Below are positions 1 through 9,308 of a DNA stretch of 64,000 nucleotides, in pieces. The stretch covers positions 8,534,267 to 8,598,266 of the forward strand of contig NZ_CP030287.1 in NCBI RefSeq assembly GCF_003287935.1, read 5' to 3'. Positions within the stretch are counted from its first letter, which is position 1. The number at the start of each line of letters is the position of its first letter. Made by a program: the position numbers and the translations under genes. The notes beneath the pieces were generated by a model. It was not told where the DNA came from and did no database searches. It was given only the letters and a program-made list of their open reading frames with translations. Origin of the DNA: Streptomyces sp. ICC1. GTDB taxonomy: Bacteria; Actinomycetota; Actinomycetes; Streptomycetales; Streptomycetaceae.

Positions 1-4
1 CCGG

Positions 5-23
5 AGATGTGTATAAGGGCCAG
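5..23 (+). other. Tn5/Nextera mosaic-end adaptor remnant
   Basis: The 19 bases match the Tn5 mosaic end used in Nextera libraries (AGATGTGTATAAGAGACAG) at 17 of 19 positions. The bases just before it (ccgg) resemble the end of the read-2 adaptor. It abuts a gene that begins mid-protein, so it marks an artificial molecule end rather than genomic sequence. Confidence 0.85.
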
Positions 24-1912
24 CGCCCCTCCCCCTCGCCGAGCGCCGGCTGCGCGAGCGCACCCGGCTCGTCGCCGCCGGGATCGGTTCGTACGCGCTC
101 TCCGGCGACGGACGGCGGGCCGTGTTCGCGCTGTACGGACGGCTGTACGAGGTCACGCGCGACGCGGACGCCGGACAGCCCGCGCAGCCCAAGGAGGTCC
201 CCGCCGCCGGACCCGTCTTCGATCCCCGCCCGGACGCCGACGGCTCACGCGTCGCGTACGTCGCCGACGACGCCCTCCACACCGTTCCCGGCGGCCGCAT
301 CAGCCCCGACGACGGGGCCCGCTGGGGCGTATCCGAGTTCGCCGCCGCCGAGGAGCTCGGCCGGGACCGGGGGCACTGGTGGTCCCCCGGCGGGCAGCGC
401 CTGCTCGCCGCCCGGGTCGACGAATCCGCCCTCCAGCGGCGCTGGTTCGCCGACCCGGCGCACCCGGAGCTGCCCGCCGAGGACTTCGCCTACCCCGAGG
501 CCGGCGGCCCCAACGCGGACGTGCAGCTGTGGGTGTTCGGGCCGGACGGGGAGGCGCCCGTACGCCTCGACTGGGACTCCGCGACCCACCCCTACGTCTC
601 CGACGCCGGATGGGAGACGGATGCGGAGATCCTCCTCACCGTCCAGGACCGGCTCCAGCGCAACGTGCTCCTGCTCTCCGCCGACCCGGCCACCGGGCGC
701 ACCCGGGAGCTGTCGCGCACCACGCACCCGCAGTGGGTGGACCCCATGCTCCCCGGCACCCCGGCCCGCCTCGCCGACGGGCGGCCGCTCACCGCCGCCG
801 ACACCCCGGGCGGCGGCGCCCGCGCGCTCGCGCTGGACGGCGTGCTCCTCACCGGCGAGGGGGTCCAGGTCCGCAAGGTGGCCGGCGTCCACGGGAGCCG
901 GCTGCTGATCGAGGCCGGCCTGCGGGACCCCTCCGAGCAGCAGGTGCTCCTGCTGGATCCGGACACGGGCGACGTGAGCCCGCTCGCGGACGGACCCGGG
1001 GTGCACTCCGTCCTGGCGGCCTCCGCCGGGGCGCTGCTGCTGAGCTCCGCCGACGCCGACGGGATCCGGCGCGTCCTGCGGACCGCCGACGGAAGGGCCA
1101 CCGACCCGAAGTCCAGCACCCCCGGCGACCTGTCGCAGCCGCTGCCCCACCGGGTGGTCCCGCTGCTGGAACGGGTCACCGAGCACGCGATCCCCACCGC
1201 ACTCGTGCTGCCGCGCGGGCACGTCCCCGGCACCTCGCTGCCCGTCCTGCTGGACAGTTACGGCGGCCCCGGCATGCAGGACGTCAGCGCCGAGCCGCGC
1301 CGCTGGCAGCACCGCCAGTGGTGGGCCGACCAGGGCTTCGCCGTGGTCACCATCGACAACCGCGGCACCGCCCACGTCTCGCCCGCGTTCACGCACGCCA
1401 TGTACCGGGGCTTCTCCGACGTCACCCTGGACGACCAGGTCGCCGCCCTGCGGGCCCTCGGGGAGCGCCACGGCGACCTCGACCTGACCCGCGTCGCCAT
1501 CCGCGGCTGGTCCTACGGCGGCTACCTCTCCGCGCTCGCGGTGCTGCGCCGGCCGGACGTCTTCCACGCGGCCGCCGCCGGGGCCGCGCCGACCGACTTC
1601 CGGCACTACGACACCGCGTACACCGAGCGGTACCTGGGGCTGCCGCAGGAGCATCCGCAGGTGTACGAGCGGGACTGCCTGATCCCCGACGCGGCGGGGC
1701 TGAGCCGGCCGCTGCTGCTGGTCACGGGCCTGGCCGACGACAACGTCCACCCCTCCCACACGCTGCGGCTCTCGCAGGCCCTGACCGACGCCGGGCGGCC
1801 GCACCAACTGCTCGCGCTGCCGGGCGTCACGCACATGACCCCCGGCGGGGTGCGGGAGAAGGTCATGGCCCTGGAGCTGGAGTTCTTCCGCAAGGAGCTG
1901 GGCCTGGCCTGA
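20..1912 (+). CDS. S9 family prolyl peptidase (DPP-IV type), 5' truncated
   Basis: Serine exopeptidase/oligopeptidase of the S9 family, which removes N-terminal dipeptides from peptides. The reading frame is open from the adaptor onward (about 630 residues) and already reads as DPPIV N-terminal beta-propeller. The C-terminal third is the alpha/beta-hydrolase domain, with the nucleophile in GWSYGG (Ser codon at 1511), the Asp in GLADDNVH and the His in GVTHMTP. All three catalytic residues are present. The true start is missing: the first visible codons follow the adaptor directly, so roughly the first few dozen residues are lost. The Met codon at 122 is internal and should not be taken as the start. 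The gene ends at a strong terminator shared with the convergent ABC ATPase. Confidence 0.9.
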   Translation, partial: PAPLPLAERRLRERTRLVAAGIGSYALSGDGRRAVFALYGRLYEVTRDADAGQPAQPKEVPAAGPVFDPRPDADGSRVAYVADDALHTVPGGRISPDDGARWGVSEFAAAEELGRDRGHWWSPGGQRLLAARVDESALQRRWFADPAHPELPAEDFAYPEAGGPNADVQLWVFGPDGEAPVRLDWDSATHPYVSDAGWETDAEILLTVQDRLQRNVLLLSADPATGRTRELSRTTHPQWVDPMLPGTPARLADGRPLTAADTPGGGARALALDGVLLTGEGVQVRKVAGVHGSRLLIEAGLRDPSEQQVLLLDPDTGDVSPLADGPGVHSVLAASAGALLLSSADADGIRRVLRTADGRATDPKSSTPGDLSQPLPHRVVPLLERVTEHAIPTALVLPRGHVPGTSLPVLLDSYGGPGMQDVSAEPRRWQHRQWWADQGFAVVTIDNRGTAHVSPAFTHAMYRGFSDVTLDDQVAALRALGERHGDLDLTRVAIRGWSYGGYLSALAVLRRPDVFHAAAAGAAPTDFRHYDTAYTERYLGLPQEHPQVYERDCLIPDAAGLSRPLLLVTGLADDNVHPSHTLRLSQALTDAGRPHQLLALPGVTHMTPGGVREKVMALELEFFRKELGLA

Positions 1913-1938
1913 GGCCGGCGCGGGCACGGCGTACGGAA

Positions 1939-1974
1939 GGGCCCCGGAGCCGATGGTCATCGGCTCCGGGGCCC
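1939..1974. terminator. bidirectional rho-independent terminator
   Basis: A perfect 16-bp GC-rich stem (1939-1954 with 1959-1974) and a 4-nt loop lie between two convergent stop codons. It serves the S9 peptidase on the plus strand and the oligopeptide transporter operon on the minus strand. Confidence 0.85.
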
Positions 1975-2020
1975 TCCTCTTCCTCCCGGGGCTCCCCGTC
2001 AGTCCCCCGGGACCCTTCGC

Positions 2021-3046
2021 CTACACCAGATGACAGGCCACCTCGCGGGAGGCGACGCTCCGCAGGAGCGGTCGTTCGGTGCGGCAGATCTCCTGAGCCA
2101 TGGGGCACCTGGGGTGGAAGGTGCAGCCGGGAGGCGGGGCGGCCGGGCTCGGCGGGTCACCGAGCAGCACGATCCGCTCGCGCCGCCGCTCCGCCACCGG
2201 GTCGGGCAGCGGTACGGCGGACAACAGCGCCCGGGTGTACGGGTGCTGGGGGGTCTCGTACAGCGCCTTCTTGTCGCCGATCTCCACGATCCGCCCGAGG
2301 TACATGACGGCGACCCGGTCGCTGACCCGCTTGACGACGGACAGGTCGTGCGCGATGAACACGTAGGCCAGGCCCAGTTCGGTGCGCAGCCGCTCCATCA
2401 GGTTGACGATCTGCGCCTGGACGGAGACGTCGAGGGCGGAGACCGGTTCGTCGGCGATGATCAGGCGCGGGCTGGTGGCGAGCGACCGGGCGATGCCGAT
2501 GCGCTGCGCCTGGCCGCCGGAGAACTCGTGCGGATAGCGGTCGATGTGCTCGGGGATCAGTCCGACGAGCTCCATCAGCCCGGCGGCCCGGCGGCGGGCG
2601 TCCGCCGCGCTCGAACCCTGCACGAGCAGCGGGTCGGAGATGATCCGGGCCACCGTCTGGCGGGGGTTGAGCGAGGAGTGCGGGTCCTGGAAGACCATCT
2701 GGAGGTGCCTGCGCAGCGGGCGCAGGGCGCCCTGGGAGAGCCGGCTGATGTCCTTGCCCTCGAACTCGACGGTGCCGGAGGTCGGTTCCAGCAGCCGGAC
2801 CAGCATCCGGCCGGTGGTCGACTTGCCGCAGCCCGACTCCCCCACGAGGCCCAGGGTCTGGCCCGCGTCGAGGTCGAAGGAGACCCCGTCGACGGCGCGC
2901 ACGGGCGCCCCCCGGCGTCCGGTCACGGTCCGCTTGCCGGGGAAGGCCATCGTGAGGTCGCGCACGCGCAGCAGCGGACCGGTGCCCGCGTTCCGGGCGG
3001 CGGGGACCGGGGCGGGCGTGGCGGCGGTCTTGTCCACGGTGCTCAT
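2021..3046 (-). CDS. oligopeptide/dipeptide ABC transporter ATP-binding protein (OppF/DppF type)
   Basis: Cytoplasmic ATPase subunit that powers peptide (or related solute) import; 341 residues, normal for the family. Walker [10 protein letters not shown] lies near residue 80, the ABC signature (FSGGQAQR) precedes Walker B ([12 protein letters not shown]), and the C-terminal oligopeptide-transporter signature ([12 protein letters not shown], then a Cys-containing CTFHPRCP motif) is intact. The start is the ATG at 3046, whose first bases overlap the stop of the upstream ATPase gene (ATGA), so the two are translationally coupled. Permease and binding-protein genes would be expected upstream but are not in the window, because the partner gene is cut near 4.09 kb. 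The substrate cannot be read from the ATPase alone. Confidence 0.92.
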   Translation of the reverse strand: MSTVDKTAATPAPVPAARNAGTGPLLRVRDLTMAFPGKRTVTGRRGAPVRAVDGVSFDLDAGQTLGLVGESGCGKSTTGRMLVRLLEPTSGTVEFEGKDISRLSQGALRPLRRHLQMVFQDPHSSLNPRQTVARIISDPLLVQGSSAADARRRAAGLMELVGLIPEHIDRYPHEFSGGQAQRIGIARSLATSPRLIIADEPVSALDVSVQAQIVNLMERLRTELGLAYVFIAHDLSVVKRVSDRVAVMYLGRIVEIGDKKALYETPQHPYTRALLSAVPLPDPVAERRRERIVLLGDPPSPAAPPPGCTFHPRCPMAQEICRTERPLLRSVASREVACHLV

Positions 3047-4090
3047 CGGGTCACCTCCCGGACGGCGCCCGCGAAGTGGCAGGCGGCGGTGCGCGCGCCG
3101 TCGCTCTCGCCGTACGGCGACAGCTCGGGCCGCACGCTCGCGCAGCGTTCCCGCTCCTCGTCGCGGGCCGCGGCGGCCACCGGGCAGCGCGGGGCGAAGG
3201 CGCACCCCGGGGTCGGGGCCAGCAGGGACGGCGGGGAGCCGGGGATGACCCTCAGCGGTTCCTCGTCGCTGTCGTCCAGCCGGGGCAGCGAGTCGAGCAG
3301 CCCGCGGGTGTACGGGTGCGCCGGGTCCGCGAACAGCGCGTCGACGGGGGCCTGTTCGGCGGCCCGGCCGCCGTACATCACCAGGACCTCGTGGGCCACC
3401 CTGGCCACCACCCCCAGATCGTGGGTGATCATGACGACGCCGAGGCCGCGCTCCTGCTGGAGCCGGGCGATCAGCTCCAGGATCTGCGCCTGCACGGTGA
3501 CGTCGAGGGCGGTGGTGGGCTCGTCGGCGATGAGCAGTTCGGGCTCGCAGGCGAGCGCCATCGCGATCATCGCGCGCTGGCGCATACCGCCGGAGAACTG
3601 GTGCGGGTACTCCCCCGCCCGGCGGGCGGGCTCGGGGATGCCGACCTCGCCGAGCATGTCGACGGCCCGCCTCTTGGCGGCGGCCCGCCCGGCCCTGAAG
3701 TGGACCCGGAAGTGCTCGGCGATCTGCTCGCCGACCGTGTAGTAGGGGTGCAGGCTGGACAGCGGGTCCTGGAAGATCATGGCCATCTTGCGGCCGCGCA
3801 GCTTGGACAGCTGCTTCTCGGACAGGGTGGTCAGCTCCTGGCCGGCCAGCGCGACGGACCCGCCGATCTCGGCGCCCCGGTGCAGGCCCATGACGGCGAG
3901 CGAGGTGACGGACTTGCCCGAGCCCGACTCTCCGACGATGCCGAGGGTGCGGCCGGCCTCGACGGTGAAGCCGAGGGAGTCCACGGCCCGGACCGAGCCC
4001 CGCGGTGTGGTGAACGTGACGCGCAGGTCGCGCACTTCGAGGAGCGGCGCCGCTTGGGCCGGGGCCCCTTGGGCCGGGGCCCCGGGGGGG
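3043..4090 (-). CDS. oligopeptide/dipeptide ABC transporter ATP-binding protein (OppD/DppD type), 5' truncated
   Basis: First ATPase of an OppDF-type pair, coupled by an ATGA overlap to the downstream ATPase. Recognisable from [12 protein letters not shown] onward, with Walker A GESGSGKS, the Q-loop, signature FSGGMRQR, Walker [13 protein letters not shown] and a C-terminal [22 protein letters not shown] segment. No start codon or ribosome-binding site can be assigned. Upstream of an Ala/Pro/Gly-rich stretch near 4.09 kb, the strand continues without a stop into a helicase gene in another frame. That is not a natural gene start, so the first residues and the whole upstream operon (permeases, solute-binding protein) have been lost at the join. 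Confidence 0.88.
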
Positions 4091-6122
4091 TGGGGTTGAG
4101 GCGGGGCAGGGCGGCTATCTGGTCGGCCAGCCATTGGCTGTAGGGGTTGATGGCCTGTTCGGGGCCGAGGTCGGGGAAGGGAACCTTGTTCCGGCGTGCG
4201 GCTTGAAGGACGGCGGCGTAGGTGCGGCGCCACTGCCCGGTCGAGTCCCACGGGCTGTTCCACCAGGGGTAGATCTCGTTGAGGGCGCGGTGGTAACAGT
4301 AGGGCAGCATGCGACGGTCTGCTTCGGTACGACGTCGCGAGAGCCACGCGCCCAGGCGAACCCCGTGGTGGGTTTCGGCGTGGGCGGGGACGAGGTGGCC
4401 GTGGCGGCCGGTGTAGTTGCGTGCGATGTCGAGGGTGAACTCGATGCTGGTCGGCGGGTGTTCCCACTGGATACCGAGGAGTTCGAGGTCCTGGGCGCGC
4501 TGGGGCAGGAGCATGCCGTGCTGTTTCAGGGAGCGCTGCCGGCCGATCCACCAGCCCAGGTAGAAGCCGTCCGGGGCCTGGTGGCGGCTGGGGACGCTGA
4601 GATGGCGATGGGCACCGTAATAGGCCTTGGCGTGCTGGTAGGCGGTGTCCCAGATCTGATTGGGGGCGGAGACGTGCCTGGGGCGGAGCAGGCCGATGAG
4701 TTCGTCCGCGCGCAGCGGCCGGGCGGGGGTGTAGGGGCGCAGGGTGCGGGCGCCGCTGTGGAAGATGACGCGGTCGAAGACGAGTTCGTCCCACATGCTG
4801 AGGCTGATGAGGATCTGGTGCAGCAGGTGGAAGTTGGTGCCTTTAGTTCCTTCTTCGAGGGTCTGGTTGGGGCTGAGGTAGACGGGGACGATGATGCGGG
4901 CGATCTTGCCCTGTCCGGGGGTCTGGCGCAGGGCCCGGCCGATCGCTTGGAGGATCTGGACGGGGCTGCTTTTGGGGTCGGCGAACAGGACGGAGTCCAG
5001 GGAGGGGATGTCTACTCCCTCGGTGAAGCAGTTGCAGTTGCTGAGGACCGCTCTGCGCGGGAGGTCCTCTCCCGCTGGTGCGTGGGTGGGGGTGTCGATG
5101 AATTCCTGGACCGCCGTGCGGCGGGCGAGGGCGCGCAGGTTGCTGTGGACGACGTTGCTGGAGAGGTGGCAGCGCATGTACGGGGGCATGTACTGGGCGG
5201 TCTCGGTGAGGGTTTCGGCGAAGACTGCAGCGTCGGCGATGTAGGTGTGGAAGGTGAGGGTGCGCCTGAGGTCGTAGAGGTGCTGGGCGTGCAGGAGGGC
5301 GACTTGTGCGGCTGCCAGGCGCAGTCCCTCGCTGGTGGCGTCGGTTCGTCCGGGGTGGCGCAAGGCTTGTCTGAGGTCGTCTTCGGTGACTTCGACGGCG
5401 ACGATCTCGTAGTCGGCCAGGAGGCCTTCGGCGATCGATTCGGCCAGGGAGAGGCGGCAGACGACCGGCCCGTACAGGCGTGGGTCGTCCATGGAGGCGA
5501 TCACTTCGGTGCCTAGGGTGTCCGCGTCGGCGCCTGGGGCCAGGACGCGGGGTGTGGCGGTCATGTGCAGGCGCCTGCGTGCGGGGAAGAGGCCGTCGTC
5601 CAGGACGCGGGCCCAGGGCCGGTTGCCGTCACCGGCGGTGCGGTGGGCCTCGTCGCAGATGATGAGGTCCCAGCGGGCGAGGTGGTGGTCGCGGTGGGCC
5701 TCTTCGATCTTCGCCTGTGACTGGTAGGTGCAGAAGACGTTCAGGGGGCCGAAGGCCGCGGCCCTGGCGGCATGGTGGGCGAGTTCCGCGGCAGAGGCGA
5801 CGCGCAGTACGCCGCCGGGCAGGGTGCTGCCGGCGTCCTCGTGGCAGATGACCAGGTAGAGGCCCCGGCGTCCTTCGCTCTGCCAGACCTGCGCGGTCTG
5901 GTGGAGCAGTTGGATGTTGGGTGCGAAGAGCACCACGTTGCCGTGCGGGGCGATGCGGTGGGCGATGTGGAGGGCGACGAGGGTCTTGCCGGTGCCGGTG
6001 GCCATCACGACGCTGATGCGGGCGTGATGGTCGAGGAACGCGGAGACGCTGTTGTCGACGGCGACGGCCTGGTGGCCGCGCAGAGGAGTGGCGAGCTGTT
6101 CTTCGGTCATGGTTCCGGGCAC
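4091..6122 (-). CDS. DEAD/DEAH-box helicase with helicase-associated (HA) repeats, 3' end fused to another gene
   Basis: Superfamily 2 nucleic-acid helicase/translocase. The start is GTG at 6122, preceded at good spacing by GGGAG; the ATG at 6110 is less well placed. Walker A ATGTGKT is at residues 41-47, the DEAH box (CDEAHR) near 152-160, motif III (TATPR) follows, and motif VI (QAIGRALRQ) is near 392-400. From about residue 490 there are at least two PF03457-like helicase-associated repeats with their Trp/Gly-His spacing (e.g. HGHLVPAHAE then LGAWLSRRR). Streptomyces has many such proteins, including the TtrA-like helicases near chromosome ends. The divergent neighbour is a TniQ-like gene 194 bp away. 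The C-terminus runs without a stop into the oppD frame near 4.09 kb, so the real end is unknown. Confidence 0.85.
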
Positions 6123-6316
6123 GGGCGGCTCCCTTGCGATCGTGTGCCTGGAACCTCATGGTCCGCGCGGGAAACCGTGCCGGGCTTCCTTTTCACCGAC
6201 CGGTTCACACTTTCGGGCATATCCGGCGGACGGGGGGATTCCCCCGGTATGCCGCTGAGCAGCATGAGGCGATGGCGGGCTGTCGACAGCGGGGCACCGG
6301 GGAGGGGGACGGGACG

Positions 6317-7435
6317 ATGGACGGACAGGGGACGGTGTCCTGGCGGTTCGGTCCTCGCCGACCTCTGCCTGTGCGAGTCGTGCCGGTGCCGGGCGAGTCG
6401 ACGGGCAGTCTCATCAGCCGGCTCGCACACGGCCAGGGACTTCAGCTGGAAGAACTGCTGGAACGCGTGGGCTTCGGACAGGCCTCAGCTGATCCGGTGC
6501 GCGTGCGGGCCTATCCCTCCACCACCGAGATGTACCTCAACGAGCAGGGACTCGAATACCTGGCGGTACTGGCCGGGACCACCGTGCGGGCGCTGCAGGA
6601 GGTCCTGCCGAGCACGGCGGCGGTACACCTGCTGAAGTCCGAGGCCACGGCAGTGTGGAAGTGGCCGTGGCTGGTGCGCGAGGGACACCTGGTGCCGCTG
6701 TGCGGAACCTGTGCCCGCGCCCGCGGGGTGCGGGAGACGGTGTGGATGATCAATGGGGACCGCTGGCGGGTGTGTGAGGAGCACTTGCGGTTCACCGACA
6801 ACGAGCGCACAGGGGGCGAGCTCGGGCTGTCGCTGAAACTGCTGCCGGACACCGCCCGGGCACACCAGGAGCGGGAAGCCCTCACGCAGCGGTACGGCCT
6901 GGCCGGCCGGGAGCTGTTCGCTGACGCCTTCCAGATCACGGTGCACTGGTGGACACACCTTCCCGGCACCCCGCGGTGGATACGGCGAGCACGGGACGCG
7001 GGCCTTGTAGCGCGGGCGGTGTCCACGGCGCCGCTCGTGCTCATGCCGGAGGCCGCGGCCGTCGCGGAACAGCTGGCCGCTTTCGAGCAGGCGGACCGGC
7101 GGGACGCGCGCTCCCGCACGCGATGGCTGGACGGGCTGCGGGACGACATGGACCGGTGGGGCGTCGACTTCACGGTCGGCCGGCTGGCGCTGATGGACTG
7201 GCTTCAACGGCACAGCACCCCGACCGCCTGTGCCGTGGATACCACCGGCGGGCCGGCGGGAACGGCACGGTCGGTGCGGCCTGTTCGTGCCGGTCCCCCG
7301 GGTACTGGAGGGCTTTGGCAGGCGCGGGATCTGCGTCTGTCGGCCGGGCATGAGCAGACGGCGCAGCCCACCGGGGTCATGGGGGCGGCATCGTGTCTGA
7401 CCTGGCAGCTGGGAGCGCCGGCATGCGAGATGTGA
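6317..7435 (+). CDS. TniQ-like zinc-finger protein
   Basis: A 372-residue protein of the TniQ/TnsD group, the target-selection subunits of Tn7-like transposons, some of which are co-opted in CRISPR-associated transposons. The N-terminus has the TniQ hallmark (LPVRVVPVPGESTGSLISRLA). A zinc knuckle follows, with Cys129-x2-Cys132 and Cys153-x2-His156 around a WMINGDRWRVC segment. The start is the ATG at 6317, with GGAGGGGG just upstream; in-frame Met codons further upstream lack a ribosome-binding site and would overlap the divergent promoter region. It is followed 125 bp later by a TnsA-like gene on the same strand. No TnsB/TniA transposase or TnsC/TniB ATPase is visible nearby. Family assignment is from motifs; the function here is inference. 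Confidence 0.8.
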   Translation: MDGQGTVSWRFGPRRPLPVRVVPVPGESTGSLISRLAHGQGLQLEELLERVGFGQASADPVRVRAYPSTTEMYLNEQGLEYLAVLAGTTVRALQEVLPSTAAVHLLKSEATAVWKWPWLVREGHLVPLCGTCARARGVRETVWMINGDRWRVCEEHLRFTDNERTGGELGLSLKLLPDTARAHQEREALTQRYGLAGRELFADAFQITVHWWTHLPGTPRWIRRARDAGLVARAVSTAPLVLMPEAAAVAEQLAAFEQADRRDARSRTRWLDGLRDDMDRWGVDFTVGRLALMDWLQRHSTPTACAVDTTGGPAGTARSVRPVRAGPPGTGGLWQARDLRLSAGHEQTAQPTGVMGAASCLTWQLGAPACEM

Positions 7436-7560
7436 GTGCGGCGGCGTGGCACCCGCTGCCTGCGGGCGGCGGTGTCGCGGGAGGACTGGGAGCGGGCGGT
7501 GGCGTTCCCCGGCGGTCTGGTGTGCGCAGCGGCGCGGCGCCCCGGCAGGAGGCGGGCGGC

Positions 7561-8184
7561 ATGAGCACGGTGGAGGGTCCAGGCGGCCTGCCGGACGGCG
7601 AGACGGCCGGGAGCCTGGAGCCCGATGTCGTGGCCTGGTACCGCGAACCGTACGGGCCAGTGCGCTCGTGCGGCCCGGCAGGGCTTCAGGGGCTGGCACT
7701 GGAAGAGTTCGGGCCGGTCAGCGAACCGGTGCCCTACCAGGGGCGCAAGGGCATCATCACCTACTGGCCCCTCGCGAACGGACGGATGGTGGTGTGCGGG
7801 TCGCTGCGTCTGTGGCACATCGCGCTCGCACTGGACTTCGACGAGGACATCGATGCCTTCAGCTGCGAGCCGCTGGTGCTGCGCTGGCGAGCTGGTCAGC
7901 GGCCGGTGCGGTGGCGGCCCCCGTTCGTAGTCCGTACCCGGGACGGTGAGCGCCAGGTCCTGCTGCCGTCCCCTGCAGGTGCGCCGTCCGCGGTGCACAC
8001 CGGCCGGCTGCGTGTACTGGGCAAGGTCGCCCAGGCAGCCGGGTGGCAGATCAGGCATGTTCCGGACCCATCCCCGGTTCAGACACAGAACCTGCGGTGG
8101 CTCGTCGGCTACCGGTTCCCTGCAAGCGAGGAGGAGTGCCGGGGGCGGGCGCTGCTGGAGGCGTTCAGGGTTGGTGGCCCCTGA
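7561..8184 (+). CDS. TnsA-like endonuclease-fold protein with apparently lost catalytic residues
   Basis: A 207-residue protein; ATG at 7561 with GGAGG about 10 bases upstream. The order of blocks matches Streptomyces TnsA-like transposase-endonuclease subunits: an N-terminal YWPLANGRMV segment, then LALDFDEDIDAFSCEPLVLRW, a W-R-P-x-F-V block, an RTRDGERQVL strand and a C-terminal NLRWLVGYRFP. In active members, an ES..E motif precedes the DFD block, PDFF carries the metal Asp and a V(E/D)VK/R strand carries the basic residue. Here these positions read CGSLRLW (from residue 79), RPPFVV and VLLPSP, so the metal-binding acid and the Lys/Arg look absent. It is likely cotranscribed with the TniQ-like gene. 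Its stop codon lies inside the first copy of a ~260-bp repeat. The homology is remembered pattern matching, not a search. Confidence 0.6.
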   Translation: MSTVEGPGGLPDGETAGSLEPDVVAWYREPYGPVRSCGPAGLQGLALEEFGPVSEPVPYQGRKGIITYWPLANGRMVVCGSLRLWHIALALDFDEDIDAFSCEPLVLRWRAGQRPVRWRPPFVVRTRDGERQVLLPSPAGAPSAVHTGRLRVLGKVAQAAGWQIRHVPDPSPVQTQNLRWLVGYRFPASEEECRGRALLEAFRVGGP

Positions 8185-8441
8185 TCACTGCTGGCCACCC
8201 GGTCCGGTCGTCAGTCCCGTCGCCGTCCTGCACCAGCCCTGGCTTCGGAACTCCACCACCGCACCGTCCTGCGCACTGCATCTACGGGTACTACGGGTAC
8301 TGCGTGTACTACTGCCGGCAGTTCGTCTCTGCCAGGCCCTGCTGTCTCGCTGGGCTACGAGAGAAACCATAGCCACGTCACCGTCCAATGTCTACTCCAG
8401 CCGAGATAGATTTGCTCCTGGCTGGTCAGGAGGTAATCGGG
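8172..8441 (+). repeat. ~260-bp non-coding direct repeat, copy A
   Basis: This segment recurs in the same orientation at 10972-11230 with roughly 85-90% identity and small indels. It starts at the last codons of the TnsA-like gene (gtggcccctga), contains the TAC-rich stretch near 8282-8322, and ends with a conserved block from gagagaaacca to ggtaatcgg. No convincing ORF crosses both copies. It fills most of the gap between the TnsA-like gene and the next small gene. Confidence 0.8.
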
Positions 8442-8629
8442 CTCGAACACGGCCGCTCCCTGAGGCTGCCGAGCTGGACCTGGACACCGGACGCGCCGCC
8501 GAGTTCGCGACGCCACTGCGGCGAGCGGTTGCCGATCCCGGCCGCTCCAGGGGAGCGGAGGAGGCGCAGGGGCTGTTGCGGCCAACCGGAAACGGTGTCC
8601 AACGGGGTGGAAGAATCGTTTTGACGCAC

Positions 8630-8995
8630 GTGACGGATGATCATGGGGCATGCCTCGACCGCAGTGCTCAGGCCGGCAGCGGCAAGCGCAGAGCCGCTGC
8701 CCGTCTTCCGGAACAACTGCGCCGGCGGCCTTCCCGTAGTCCGGCGCACGCCGGTGGGCAGGCCGGTGGAGAGGTCCCGGACGAGAGCGCACCCCTGTAC
8801 GCGCGGCTGGCCGAGGAGTGGGCGGCCCGCGGCGCCACCGTCCCCTGCCGCCTTGACCCGCTGTGGCAGCGTCTGGTCTCTGCCGTGCACTTCCGGCGCG
8901 AAACGGAAAGGACGCTGCGGCAGCTGTATCTGGCAGGGGACGCCCATCCTGATGACGGCGCAGCCGCGTCGGTTCGAGGGGAGGTACTCGCGTGA
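8630..8995 (+). CDS. small hypothetical protein
   Basis: A putative 121-residue protein of unknown family. The C-terminal two thirds (from SAPLYARLAEEW to LRQLYLAGDA) has the composition of a real helical protein, while the N-terminal part is Arg/Ala-rich and less convincing. A GTG at 8630 is the best visible start but has no strong ribosome-binding site. The stop overlaps the next start (GTGA at 8992-8995), and an excellent GAGGGGAGG lies before that next start. This is the main reason to accept the pair as a small operon. No function can be assigned. Confidence 0.5.
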   Translation: MTDDHGACLDRSAQAGSGKRRAAARLPEQLRRRPSRSPAHAGGQAGGEVPDESAPLYARLAEEWAARGATVPCRLDPLWQRLVSAVHFRRETERTLRQLYLAGDAHPDDGAAASVRGEVLA

Positions 8996-9207
8996 TCCAC
9001 GGCTCGCTGGTGTGCCGGGGCTGTTCCGGCACCCTCTACGCCGTTTCCACCACCTGCGTCCATTCGGCTCCCTTGCCGACCTGGGAAGTCGATCACGACC
9101 GCACCACGGTCTCCTGCCCCTTGCGGCCTCTCCTGCCCCTGGAAGGGGCGGCCGCTCATATCTCCGAGCTTCCCCACGCCGATCACGTCCTGACGGCACC
9201 GGCGTGA
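8992..9207 (+). CDS. small Cys-containing hypothetical protein
   Basis: A 71-residue protein starting at the GTG at 8992 with a strong ribosome-binding site (GAGGGGAGG, 8976-8984) and a GTGA overlap with the preceding gene. An early CRGCSG motif and later single Cys residues (TTCVHS, VSCPL) could bind a metal, but the spacing does not match a zinc ribbon I know. It lies between the two copies of the 260-bp repeat. Unknown function. Confidence 0.5.
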   Translation: MIHGSLVCRGCSGTLYAVSTTCVHSAPLPTWEVDHDRTTVSCPLRPLLPLEGAAAHISELPHADHVLTAPA

Positions 9208-9308
9208 CGCGATCCCGGGCTCACCGTCAAAGCCCTGTGTGCCCCTGCCTACCCGGGGTAAGCGGGACAAGGCGGCACTGATCCCACGCGAGGACGCCGT
9301 AGGACGGT

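Noticed and set aside
122..1912. Met codon at 122 as natural start of the S9 peptidase
   Set aside because: Upstream codons back to the adaptor read as family sequence and there is no ribosome-binding site.
245..1960. 571-codon minus-strand frame and many similar long frames opposite real genes
   Set aside because: Shadow frames caused by third-position G/C bias; Arg/Gly/Pro-rich with no motifs.
3043..4794. Single 583-residue OppD with a long Pro/Arg N-terminus
   Set aside because: The N-terminal 230 codons are the helicase gene in the wrong frame.
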